This document shows, piece by piece, positions 16,914-24,259 of a DNA stretch of 48,146 bases (the stretch's first letter is position 1; every line of letters begins with the position of its first letter). A program made the position numbers and the translations under genes. The notes below the pieces were generated by a model that worked only from the letters and a program-made list of their open reading frames with translations, did no database searches and was not told the DNA's origin. Origin of the DNA: B13-G4 sp030606805 (GTDB lineage Bacteria; Desulfobacterota; Desulfobacteria; Desulfobacterales; ETH-SRB1); the NCBI GenBank assembly GCA_030606805.1, contig JAUWFS010000002.1, positions 1-48,146 of the forward strand, given 5' to 3'.

Positions 16914-17390
16914 CTATTTTCTAAAATCTATTACTTCTTCACCAATAACATTGACCGCCTCGCGATATGCTTCAAAAGCCTCTTTTTCTGACGTGAAAGA
17001 TCCTAAATATTTTTGGATGCCTTTTATTACTATTTGTGCATACCAATGCTTGCGTCTATTTTCCCAGCACACTCCAGGATATTGCGAAGTTCTAATTTGA
17101 TTTTTTCTGTTTTGCTTATTTTGCCTTGAGGTAACAAATCTTAAATTATCCTTTTGATTGTTCAATCCATTACCATCAGCATGATCGGTTTGCAACTCTT
17201 TTAATTCACCCATAATGACACAATGCATATTAATTGTTTTTCTTTTTTTACCAGCAACATAAGCAGAATTTCTTCCAGCATAATATGTATTGCGTGACTT
17301 ACGTGCAAACCACTTAAATTGATTCAACTCCTCAAAGTCTTCATCATCGACCTGTGCGACTTTACCTTGCGTAAGCTGTATCTCTTTCAT
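16914..17390 (-). CDS. HNH homing endonuclease with AP2 domain
   Basis: 158 residues. The N-terminal half has DEDFEELNQFKWFARK, an HNH_3-type core MHCVIMGELKELQTDHADGN with GLNNQKDNLRFVT, i.e. the conserved His and Asp-His plus Asn residues of the His-Me finger. The C-terminal half is an AP2-type DNA-binding domain (SQYPGVCWENRRKHWYAQI, KYLGSFTSEKEAFEAYREA). Its ATG overlaps the scaffold stop (TAATG). Inserted between the scaffold and capsid genes, it is probably a free-standing mobile endonuclease. Confidence 0.9.
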   Translation of the reverse strand: MKEIQLTQGKVAQVDDEDFEELNQFKWFARKSRNTYYAGRNSAYVAGKKRKTINMHCVIMGELKELQTDHADGNGLNNQKDNLRFVTSRQNKQNRKNQIRTSQYPGVCWENRRKHWYAQIVIKGIQKYLGSFTSEKEAFEAYREAVNVIGEEVIDFRK

Positions 17391-18016
17391 TATTTCGCAG
17401 CCTCGGCTGTGTTTATTGCCTGAAGCCTTGCCTCTGGTGATAGTTTTGATAAATCTGTATCACCCGCTCCGCCGCCCGCACCGCCGCCCGCACCGCCGCC
17501 AACATTTCCAGGTGCATCAACAAAAGCTTTGCCTTCATCGCTTGCCGCCCATTCTTTGATGTAATCTGAAAGGGCTTTATCACCCACTTTGGCAATTCGT
17601 TTATCGCCATCAACTGTAAGTGCCACCTGGCCGGCCAACATTGCTTTCGCTGCTTTGAGATAGGACGCTTTCTTGACTCCGTTTGCAATAAGGGCGTCTG
17701 AAAGTCCGGTGTTAACAAGTAGGTCATGAGCAACTTTTGATTCACCTTCAAAAGCTTTTTTTGCATCGTCAGCAAGTTTGGTTGCTGCTTTCGCATCTTT
17801 CATTGCCGTTGCAAGTTTGGTTTCTGTGTCGTCAAGTTCAGCTTGCAATGCCGCATGATCGGCGGGATCTATCTGTGAATCTTTCTGAGCCTTCTTCAAT
17901 TTTCCGAGCAATTCAGTGTTTTTGGCCTGAAGACCAGTAACAGCCTCATCGACTGCCTCTTTAACCGCATTTGCTAACGCCGCTTTTGTTTCTTTATCAT
18001 TTGCATCAAACGCCAT
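17390..18016 (-). CDS. Scaffolding-type protein
   Basis: 208 residues, highly charged and helical: ELLGKLKKAQKDSQIDPADH and AELDDTETKLATAMKDAKAA form a long coiled coil typical of GP20-like minor structural or scaffolding proteins. A Gly/Ala linker (repeated GGGA) at about residues 172-184 precedes a short C-terminal helix DLSKLSPEARLQAINTAEAAK that could bind the capsid protein. Lies just upstream of the capsid gene, separated only by the inserted HNH gene. Preceded by a promoter at 18071-18098. Confidence 0.75.
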   Translation of the reverse strand: MAFDANDKETKAALANAVKEAVDEAVTGLQAKNTELLGKLKKAQKDSQIDPADHAALQAELDDTETKLATAMKDAKAATKLADDAKKAFEGESKVAHDLLVNTGLSDALIANGVKKASYLKAAKAMLAGQVALTVDGDKRIAKVGDKALSDYIKEWAASDEGKAFVDAPGNVGGGAGGGAGGGAGDTDLSKLSPEARLQAINTAEAAK

Positions 18017-18070
18017 GTGTACCCTCCTTGGGCTTTGCCCGTGTAGTCGGCTTTGCCAACTGTTAAAAAT

Positions 18071-18098
18071 CTATTACATACACTTTAATCATTGTCAA
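18071..18098 (-). promoter_or_regulatory. Sigma70-type promoter upstream of scaffold/capsid genes
   Basis: Minus strand TTGACA (18098-18093), a 16-nt spacer, then TAATAG (18076-18071). It lies 16 nt after the stop of the MuF gene and about 55 nt before the scaffold start, so it can drive the capsid block. Confidence 0.6.
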
Positions 18099-18115
18099 GG
18101 TGTTTTTATTTGCTC

Positions 18116-19159
18116 TTATTTCTTTTTAAGCTGCTCCAAAGTCAGCGGTCTTCCGGTTTGCCCCAAAAGATCGGATAAGGTAATTGTCCCATCCCTCCAA
18201 AGCTTAGCTCTGCCAGGGCCTAACAAATCATCAACATAGGCAGCAGTATGTCTTTTTAAAAATCCATCAAAAGTAGTGTCACTTGGAATCTGGCCTAAAT
18301 CACTCGCACGTGTTCCCTTTGGTTTATCAACATCTATACCAAGTTCACGATATGAAAGTGTAATCGGAACAATAAGACTTCGGCAACCCCAGTGTCGAGG
18401 ACATCCAGAATTAAACGGCAAAGTGTTCCCATTAATAGGAACCCCCTCTAAGTTCCATTCTGCGCCTGAATATGTTACACAAACCAACGAAGTATGGGAA
18501 TCAAGTGTACTAAGTTGGCGCATTCCTTTGACAATATCATCATTAGCTTTGAACGTGGCCATGCGGGCATCATTTGCGGTCTGCATTACGGAATTGTGAC
18601 AAAGAGTAAAAGCATTTCTGCGGAGTGTGTCGGCTGGAAAACCTATACCGGATGTTCCTAATCGTTTTGACCCGAATACACGCCTCACGATTTGCTGGAG
18701 TGTTTCATTTTGAGCAATCCCTTGCCTAACCTGGCCGGAATATTTGAATTTTAATGAGTTACCTTGCGCCGCCCAATAATCAGCAGAAATATGGCCTTCT
18801 ATCAACGAACCACTGACAAGGGCTTTCAAGGCAGCTTCAGAAGGCAGGGACGCATCAAGACCAATTCCGGCAAAGGTGTTTGCGGTGAACTTGGCTTCGT
18901 TTTGGGCGAGGGCATGAGAATCAAGGGTTCCGGCTGTCTTAGCATAATATCCATCAATAATCTCCGTTGCCTCCTTCAGCACTTTATTGACCCGTGCTTT
19001 GCTAAAGTCGGTCAGGCCGTTACGGAGCTTCGCTTTTAGTTCGACTTGCATCTGCTTTAAGAGGGCAAGTGTCTTCGTTTGCTCCCCGGCGGTCAAGCGA
19101 AGGAGATCCACCTGGTGTTTGAGATAAAAATCCATTAAATTTAATTCTGCTTTATTCAA
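18116..19159 (-). CDS. MuF / SPP1 gp7-like head morphogenesis protein
   Basis: 347 residues with a long helical N-terminal half and the MuF domain in the C-terminal half: RRNAFTLCHNSVMQTAND, MRQLSTLDSHTSLVCVTYSG, then PFNSGCPRHWGCRSLIVPI (the conserved Cys, His and Cys of the family). Such proteins are packaged in the head in few copies and associate with the portal. The ATG overlaps the portal stop (ATGA). The C-terminal 60 residues after the MuF core form a short extra region. Confidence 0.85.
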   Translation of the reverse strand: MNKAELNLMDFYLKHQVDLLRLTAGEQTKTLALLKQMQVELKAKLRNGLTDFSKARVNKVLKEATEIIDGYYAKTAGTLDSHALAQNEAKFTANTFAGIGLDASLPSEAALKALVSGSLIEGHISADYWAAQGNSLKFKYSGQVRQGIAQNETLQQIVRRVFGSKRLGTSGIGFPADTLRRNAFTLCHNSVMQTANDARMATFKANDDIVKGMRQLSTLDSHTSLVCVTYSGAEWNLEGVPINGNTLPFNSGCPRHWGCRSLIVPITLSYRELGIDVDKPKGTRASDLGQIPSDTTFDGFLKRHTAAYVDDLLGPGRAKLWRDGTITLSDLLGQTGRPLTLEQLKKK

Positions 19160-20607
19160 TCCTCATCCCCCGGAGCTGGCGGCCTACTGGAACCTATCTG
19201 CTCTTGCATCTCTTCAAGTGTAAGAGGGCTTGCAATAATATCTGCTTTCTGTAAATTCTCAAAAAGAACCTGTTGAGAAAATGCCCCTTGTTGCCATGCA
19301 CCAACCAAAGCCGTTAACTGTTGGGCATCAAGGCCCGCAGGCATAAAATCACGGTTTAACTCAACCGACCATTTGCCTGGCTGTCCGGCCCACTCACAAA
19401 ACATATTAAGTGCCTTTGTCAAACCGATTGATATTGTCTGAGCGATTGCAGATAAAACAGACGATTCCCCGGCACGGTGGATTTGTGCAACTTGAGCCGT
19501 TTCGGCGTCTTTCTTTTCGGCGGTTAGAAGACGCGCGCCTAAAATAGCCATCTCTTGTTTGTATTCCTGAAGAGCTTCTTTTATTGCATTGAGCCCGGTT
19601 CCTGTAAATTCAAGAAACGAAGCCCTTGCCTGCGGGTCTGGAAATGTCCATGCTGACTGTGATCCAATATACAACTTGTCAGCTTTATCCTCCGGTGAAT
19701 AACCGGAAACAACCGCAGTCGGTAATCCCGTGAAGTGTAACCCGTGTGCGTAATCCGCACCCGTCCGATAATGTGCAAGATTCAAGTCCACCAAATCAAT
19801 CAAGGGCGGTTCATCAACATCCGGCGTAGTATCATCAACTCCGATGAAATAAAATGGGATATATGCCAATGGCTTTCCATTCATAAGCGGGAAGAGATCA
19901 GACCCGACTTGCTGTTGCTCTTTACTGTCATCATCAATCCTAAATATTCTAACCCGATAAACAAAGCTCTCATCTTCATTCACAATATCTTTGTCAACTA
20001 TACGCTTTACAAGATTAAGCACCCGATAACGTACTTCTGTTTTATGCTCAAATTCATTATCCGGTTTTAATGTAGCATTTTCTCGTAATACCACCATTGA
20101 CAAGGCCGTTTCATTCCCTATACGCGTGGTTTTCCAGTTGATGATTGACTCCGCCTGATACTTTTGCATCGTTGGCCGGATTTTGGAAGCCTCTGCATCG
20201 GCTTGTGTCATGCCTTCTGTGGATTGAGAAGGAAAGTCAACTAACACACCTATACGCCCAGTTGTTAGTATCTCAATAGCTGTTTGTTGTGCAAATATTT
20301 GGAAATCAATCCCGGACATAGTGACATCTTCAAGCATCGGTTCAATCGATTTAGGGATATCCACCACGGGAGGCTTGCGGAATATAAGACCTGAGAGCGC
20401 AGAAATGGTGCGCCAATAAGCATTGAAAAAGGAAGCTCTCAACCGATAGGCGTTATATGACTCGTCATCTTGGTCTTTAAGTCGGGGAAGGAAAAGCGTC
20501 TTGGCATCATGCACAGCTCGTTGCCCTGCGGCCACCGCTCTACATTTCACCCATTGAGGTTGCATATTTTTGTATAAATTATGTTGAATGTCTACTGTGC
20601 TTGGCAT
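19156..20607 (-). CDS. Portal protein (DUF4055)
   Basis: 483 residues from the ATG at 20607 (MPSTVDIQHNLY), which has AAGGAG upstream; an ATG at 20634 lies deeper in the GIY-YIG gene. SYNAYRLRASFFNAYWRTIS, ALSGLIFRKPP, FQIFAQQTAIEILTTGRIG and YIPFYFIGVDD fit DUF4055, a family of dodecameric portal proteins through which DNA is packaged. The last 50 residues (SQQVLFENLQKADII) form the clip/crown. The first 16 bp overlap the 3' end of the endonuclease gene. Confidence 0.85.
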   Translation of the reverse strand: MPSTVDIQHNLYKNMQPQWVKCRAVAAGQRAVHDAKTLFLPRLKDQDDESYNAYRLRASFFNAYWRTISALSGLIFRKPPVVDIPKSIEPMLEDVTMSGIDFQIFAQQTAIEILTTGRIGVLVDFPSQSTEGMTQADAEASKIRPTMQKYQAESIINWKTTRIGNETALSMVVLRENATLKPDNEFEHKTEVRYRVLNLVKRIVDKDIVNEDESFVYRVRIFRIDDDSKEQQQVGSDLFPLMNGKPLAYIPFYFIGVDDTTPDVDEPPLIDLVDLNLAHYRTGADYAHGLHFTGLPTAVVSGYSPEDKADKLYIGSQSAWTFPDPQARASFLEFTGTGLNAIKEALQEYKQEMAILGARLLTAEKKDAETAQVAQIHRAGESSVLSAIAQTISIGLTKALNMFCEWAGQPGKWSVELNRDFMPAGLDAQQLTALVGAWQQGAFSQQVLFENLQKADIIASPLTLEEMQEQIGSSRPPAPGDED

Positions 20608-21431
20608 GATATATTCTCCTTTCTTTCTTTCCATAGCTTTTTGGCGGCTGTCTTCATTTTTAATCTTGTCTCATCGGTATGCTTTCTGCCTAACCACGGT
20701 TTTCCATGTTTACTATTAGCGACCATTTTTGCAAGGGATTCCGGTGTATGTTTTCTTCCTAATCCAGCACGTCCAATTTTTTCTTTTGCTTCTGCGGTAT
20801 GGTGTTTTCCATACATAGCATGCTTTTTACCTGATTGTGAGGCACTCATCTTTGCACGGGTTTCATCTGAATGGGTTTTTCCTAAAAATGTGGGATGTTC
20901 CCGACGTGATTTATTTAATTTCTCTTGGTGTTCCGGTGTTCTACCCCTCTTGATAGCAGCGACACTTATTTTTACACGTGTTGATTCTGGAAGATGCTTT
21001 CCAAAAAGACGGTGTTTTTCTCCCTTCCCGGCAGCACTCAGATTTGCCCGATGTTCTAAACTTTTAGCTTTCCCGGTCATGGATACACTCATCTTGGCTC
21101 TCGTTTCTTTGGTTCGTATCACACCAAGACAACTATATGCCCTCCCGCAAATATTGTATTCTGATTTTTCATTAATATATATTTGCTCATGTTCTATCAG
21201 ACTTTCCGTACTGCATTGTTCAATGATCGTAGAGAAAAAGCAGGTCGCCCCATATTTATTCCATGCCCTTTGAAGTATTTGGCTATGATGCAATCCAGCT
21301 AATAGTTTTCTTTTGTGCATTTGAAGGCGCTTTCTTAGGTTAATAGACGACCCAACATAACGCTTGCCATTCACCGAATTTACGATTGCATAAATGCCTG
21401 GAGACTGAGGATATGTAGCTATATTTTCCAT
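20592..21431 (-). CDS. GIY-YIG homing endonuclease with NUMOD3 repeats (copy 3)
   Basis: 279 residues. The catalytic domain shows GIYAIVNSVNGKRYVGSS, the helix NLRKRLQMHKRKL with the catalytic Arg, and HEQIYINE. At least seven Lys-rich NUMOD3-like modules follow (ETRAKMSVSMTGKAKS, EHRANLSAAGKG, and so on). It separates terminase and portal genes. It has its own promoter (21438-21466), and its end overlaps the portal start and carries the portal SD (AAAGGAGAA). It differs from copies 1 and 2 in its catalytic half. Confidence 0.9.
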   Translation of the reverse strand: MENIATYPQSPGIYAIVNSVNGKRYVGSSINLRKRLQMHKRKLLAGLHHSQILQRAWNKYGATCFFSTIIEQCSTESLIEHEQIYINEKSEYNICGRAYSCLGVIRTKETRAKMSVSMTGKAKSLEHRANLSAAGKGEKHRLFGKHLPESTRVKISVAAIKRGRTPEHQEKLNKSRREHPTFLGKTHSDETRAKMSASQSGKKHAMYGKHHTAEAKEKIGRAGLGRKHTPESLAKMVANSKHGKPWLGRKHTDETRLKMKTAAKKLWKERKENISCQAQ

Positions 21432-21437
21432 ATTTTT

Positions 21438-21466
21438 CTTATACTCTTTATCAGTCTATAAGTCAA
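21438..21466 (-). promoter_or_regulatory. Promoter before GIY-YIG copy 3 and portal
   Basis: Minus strand TTGACT (21466-21461), a 17-nt spacer, TATAAG (21443-21438). It lies just after the terminase stop and gives a very short leader (about 6 nt before the ATG at 21431), so translation would start almost at the 5' end. Confidence 0.55.
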
Positions 21467-21477
21467 TGAAATTATAC

Positions 21478-22698
21478 TTAAATACCAGTTATCTGCATTC
21501 GTGTCATTTTCTCTCTCATTGGAAACTCATAATGGACAAGATAACCCAAAGCATCAGGCAGATGATCAAGCCCCAAGCCCTTATCAGGCTGTGAAGTGTC
21601 GGCTTTATAAGTCAATCCATCAAGGCACTTTATAAGCTGTTTACAACGAGAATGAATAAGCAACCGTCTATCACCCTTTGCGTTTTTAAACAAGGCATTA
21701 ACTTCATTGTTTCGATCAACTACCAAAGGGGAACCAGGCGGAGCCAGCACCCTGAAACCATGAGCCGCAAGAATACTAAAATCAGTTTGCCCAACCGGAG
21801 AACTTGTTTTCCGTGCTTTCCCTGTAGGATCTGGATAAACTTGCACTTTGCGTTTAGGATATCGTATCTGTATAGCATCGGCCATTAATTCAGTATTTCC
21901 GTTTGGAATTATAATTTCATCAATTATATGTAACTGATTTGTTACTTTGACCCCTATCACAGCACTCATGGGATTTACGTTAAAATCCATTCCCACAAGT
22001 AACTCCGCTCCAGTATCTTCAAGGCCTCCTGAAACATTAAGCAACCGGTCAAATTCATAATAAACCCGTCCGGTTAAACTTGCAAAACTCGCTAAATACT
22101 CCTGCTTATACGTTCGTTCATCAAGATCATGCTTTGCAGCTTCTAACTCTTCCAAGGGAACAAAGCCACCATCCTTTGTTGTAAATTGCCATGCTTTCCA
22201 TCCTGGTTTGCTATCTGCCAAAATCCACAAATCATACAAGTGATTAAATCCGGCAGGCGTTCCGATAAAAAGGGCCGTACCAATTTTGTCAGAGAGGGAC
22301 GGTCTCAACACTTCAGTCCATACCTCCGCCGCCATATCAGCATATTCATCAAGAACTAAGGTGTTAAGTCCCACACCCCGGAGTGAATCATAATTGTCTG
22401 CACCACGAAGGGATATTGTAGAATTATTAAGAAGGGTCAAGGTTAAATCTGTTTCGTTTTTGTTTTTTATAGCTTCTTGAGGAACAAAACCCCGAAGCAT
22501 AGCCCAAGCAATCTGTTTCGCTTGCCTATAAGTCGGGGCCGTGTACCAACATATAAAATCCCGATTATGCCATGCAGCGAAGAGCAGCACCCACAAAGCA
22601 AGTACTGTTTTTCCGAATCTTCGCCCTGCTACCACAACCTTAAAACGGGCATCGTCAAAAAATATATTGTCCTGTGCTGCTGAAAGCTCAATCTCCAT
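21478..22698 (-). CDS. terL: Terminase large subunit
   Basis: 406 residues. ATPase: Walker A VVAGRRFGKTVLALW near residue 27, Walker B with LNTLVLDEYADM near residue 110, then ALFIGTPAGFNHLYDLW as the coupling motif. Nuclease: LLVGMDFNVNPMSAVIG holds the first catalytic Asp, and GLGLDHLPDALGYLVHYEF the C-terminal Asp. It cuts and pumps concatemeric DNA into the prohead through the portal. The start overlaps the small subunit stop by 11 bp. The C-terminus is short for the family but contains the nuclease residues. Confidence 0.93.
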   Translation of the reverse strand: MEIELSAAQDNIFFDDARFKVVVAGRRFGKTVLALWVLLFAAWHNRDFICWYTAPTYRQAKQIAWAMLRGFVPQEAIKNKNETDLTLTLLNNSTISLRGADNYDSLRGVGLNTLVLDEYADMAAEVWTEVLRPSLSDKIGTALFIGTPAGFNHLYDLWILADSKPGWKAWQFTTKDGGFVPLEELEAAKHDLDERTYKQEYLASFASLTGRVYYEFDRLLNVSGGLEDTGAELLVGMDFNVNPMSAVIGVKVTNQLHIIDEIIIPNGNTELMADAIQIRYPKRKVQVYPDPTGKARKTSSPVGQTDFSILAAHGFRVLAPPGSPLVVDRNNEVNALFKNAKGDRRLLIHSRCKQLIKCLDGLTYKADTSQPDKGLGLDHLPDALGYLVHYEFPMREKMTRMQITGI

Positions 22699-23089
22699 GT
22701 CTTTTTATAACCATAGGCGGGAAGTTATTAAATTCAATCTTTGTTGGTTCGTTATAACCGTACATAGCGTTTAATTCTTTAGTCGCTGATATTTGATCAG
22801 AGCTTCTTTCGTCAAAATCCTTGGCAATATCACCCAAAATAACAACACTTTGTTCCCGTGTCCATAATTGCTTTTTTGCTAAATTATCCTTTAATTCCTT
22901 AAGCCTTGACTTCACCTTGACATTGTCGGCAAGATGAGAAGCGTTTTCCCAGACTGACTTTTTTTTCTTATTTTTTGTACTATATGCACTACGATAAGCA
23001 TCAGACTGAGACAGACCGTTTGCAATCCCTTGACAAAACTTTTCTTGCTTTGCTGTTAGTTTAACTTTAGCCTTTGATTTTGATACCAT
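22688..23089 (-). CDS. terS: Terminase small subunit (terminase_2 type)
   Basis: 133 residues. KLTAKQEKFCQGIANGLSQ then SDAYRSAYS forms the N-terminal helix-turn-helix of terminase_2 small subunits; VWENASHLADNVKVKSRLKEL and NLAKKQLWTREQSVVIL follow as the oligomerisation region. It recognises the packaging site and recruits the large subunit. The ATG has a weak AGGG that coincides with a putative -10 box (23096-23101). Confidence 0.88.
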   Translation of the reverse strand: MVSKSKAKVKLTAKQEKFCQGIANGLSQSDAYRSAYSTKNKKKKSVWENASHLADNVKVKSRLKELKDNLAKKQLWTREQSVVILGDIAKDFDERSSDQISATKELNAMYGYNEPTKIEFNNFPPMVIKRHGD

Positions 23090-23095
23090 TTTTGC

Positions 23096-23124
23096 CCTAT
23101 ACCAAAATTCATAATAATTGTCAA
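23096..23124 (-). promoter_or_regulatory. Candidate promoter upstream of terminase
   Basis: Minus strand TTGACA (23124-23119), 17 nt, TATAGG (23101-23096). The transcription start would fall at or next to the terminase ATG, so a transcript from it would be nearly leaderless. It starts 3 nt after the stop of the tiny ORF at 23128-23250. Confidence 0.5.
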
Positions 23125-23127
23125 GAG

Positions 23128-23250
23128 TCAGTTTTTTAGTTCAATATTCAACCTATTAGCTTTTTTATGCCTTTTAGACTCAAACCAAGCCTTAATTGTT
23201 CCAAATTTTTTCTTTTTCTGTTTAAGCGTCAATCTCTTTTCTCGTTTCAA
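23128..23250 (-). CDS. Tiny very basic ORF (TTG start)
   Basis: 40 codons from a TTG at 23250 with AAGGGGA 9 nt upstream. About 40% of residues are Lys or Arg (TLKQKKKKFGTIKAWF, ESKRHKKANRLNIELKN), suggesting nucleic-acid binding. It is the downstream member of a pair of tiny ORFs between the terminase and the zinc-ribbon gene. No family recognised; translation is plausible but unproven. Confidence 0.4.
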   Translation of the reverse strand: MKREKRLTLKQKKKKFGTIKAWFESKRHKKANRLNIELKN

Positions 23251-23253
23251 AAT

Positions 23254-23337
23254 TTATAATCCCCTTAATTTGCGATTTAACAGCCTTTTTAAATCAGCCC
23301 CTAATAGTTTCCTATCTTTTTCGTTTAATCGTCGCAT
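23254..23337 (-). CDS. Tiny basic ORF
   Basis: 27 codons from the ATG at 23337, mostly Arg, Lys and Leu (RRLNEKDRKLLGADLKRLL), probably one helix. No good SD is visible, and its stop lies four bases from the TTG of the next tiny ORF. It may only serve as a leader for that ORF or be untranslated. Confidence 0.3.
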   Translation of the reverse strand: MRRLNEKDRKLLGADLKRLLNRKLRGL

Positions 23338-23380
23338 TTACGCAATGGCTTAACGAGGATACTATTTATCACCATCCTTT

Positions 23381-23659
23381 CTAATTCGGTTTTTTGCCGT
23401 CTTGAACAACCGGCTGTCCGTATTCATGCCCACAATCTCGACACAAATAAACTTCAATCTTAATCAACACATCCTTACCTGATAAATTTTTAGGATTTAG
23501 TTTTGAAAATATCCGTAGCTTAGTGACAATATCAAAATATTGACCACCACATTTAGGGCAATTTTGTTCTACCGTGTCGTTTATACTAATGGGATTTTGT
23601 TTCTGTTGCGGCCTCATAGGAAATTTAGCAATGTTATTGTTATTCTTGTGATTCGTCAT
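23381..23659 (-). CDS. Zinc-ribbon protein
   Basis: 92 residues with two CxxC pairs, CPKCGG near residue 34 and CRDCGHEYG near residue 73, the layout of a treble-clef or zinc-ribbon fold binding one zinc ion. The N-terminus is Asn/Lys rich. Its ATG overlaps the stop of the coiled-coil gene (ATGA). Small zinc ribbons of this kind in phages often regulate transcription or act in DNA metabolism; I cannot assign a target. Confidence 0.6.
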   Translation of the reverse strand: MTNHKNNNNIAKFPMRPQQKQNPISINDTVEQNCPKCGGQYFDIVTKLRIFSKLNPKNLSGKDVLIKIEVYLCRDCGHEYGQPVVQDGKKPN

Positions 23660-23847
23660 TTTGTTCCTCCCTTTTCAGCGTCCTTAAGTGTTTCGGTAAT
23701 TTCTGATATAATTTTTTCAAGATACAAGATTCGTTCCTTCAATTTTTCATTTTCTTTTTCCAGTTCCAACAATTGATTGTGACATGCTATCCATCGATTT
23801 TTTTCTGTTGATTGCGAATGAGTACCATAAGCTTTTAATTCTTCCAT
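23656..23847 (-). CDS. Small coiled-coil protein
   Basis: 63 residues, nearly all one heptad coiled coil (LLELEKENEKLKERILYL, EKIISEITETLKDAEKG). SD AAGGAGG precedes the ATG. First gene after the iteron region, so it probably belongs to the late operon leading into the terminase genes. No function recognised. Confidence 0.6.
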   Translation of the reverse strand: MEELKAYGTHSQSTEKNRWIACHNQLLELEKENEKLKERILYLEKIISEITETLKDAEKGGTK

Positions 23848-23904
23848 GTTGCTCCTCCTTGAATTAGTGTTATATTAATAAGTTATGTCTGTTTTTTTCG
23901 TAAA

Positions 23905-24245
23905 ATGCCCAGCTAATTGACAGGTAGAAAAAAATGTATCTTGTATTATATCAATACTTTACTTAAAAAAATGCCAGGTAAAGAGTGCTAATTAGCAGGT
24001 AGAAAAAAATGTATCTTGTATTATATCAATACTTTACTTAAAAAGGACAGGTAAAAAGTATAGGTTGTATTCCCCTTATATTAAATACCCTATATATATA
24101 TATATATTTTATTTTTTATAATAAAGAAAGTAAGGGGCTTACCTGTCCTACCTGTCCTTTATATTAAAATCAGATACTTACACATATCTTACTTGGCCTT
24201 TACCTGGCTTTTACCTGGCCTTTACCTGGCCTTTTACCTATTTTT
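23905..24245. other. Putative replication origin: AT-rich core with CAGGTA iterons
   Basis: A gene-free stretch between the primase gene and the small coiled-coil gene. The hexamer CAGGTA or its complement TACCTG occurs at least nine times: in the left half as CAGGTA (23921, 23976, 23996, 24049) and in the right half as TACCTG (24140, 24150, 24201, 24212, 24223, the last three spaced 11 bp). Between them is an almost pure A/T core (about 24076-24130, with a TA run). Nested dyads flank the core: GGACAGGTAA (24045-24054) with TTACCTGTCC (24139-24148), and CCCCTTA (24072-24078) with TAAGGGG (24131-24137). This is the architecture of an initiator-bound origin or a multi-site operator; I favour an origin because it abuts the primase-helicase gene. 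Confidence 0.65.
23921..24044. repeat. 49-bp direct repeat, two copies 75 bp apart
   Basis: Copy 1 (23921-23969) and copy 2 (23996-24044) are identical over 49 bp, starting CAGGTAGAAA and ending ACTTAAAAA. Each carries a CAGGTA iteron at its left edge and is preceded by GCTAATT. Confidence 0.93.
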
Positions 24246-24259
24246 TGTCAATTTTCAAA

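Noticed and set aside
16845..16915. tRNA-like sequence (D-arm-like TAGTTTAATCGGTAAAGC on the minus strand)
   Set aside because: No 5-bp anticodon stem or convincing T-arm and acceptor stem could be formed; only the D-arm resembles a tRNA.
20581..21273. Long plus-strand open frame across the GIY-YIG gene
   Set aside because: Arises from the Lys-rich repeats read in reverse; no start signal or recognisable domain.
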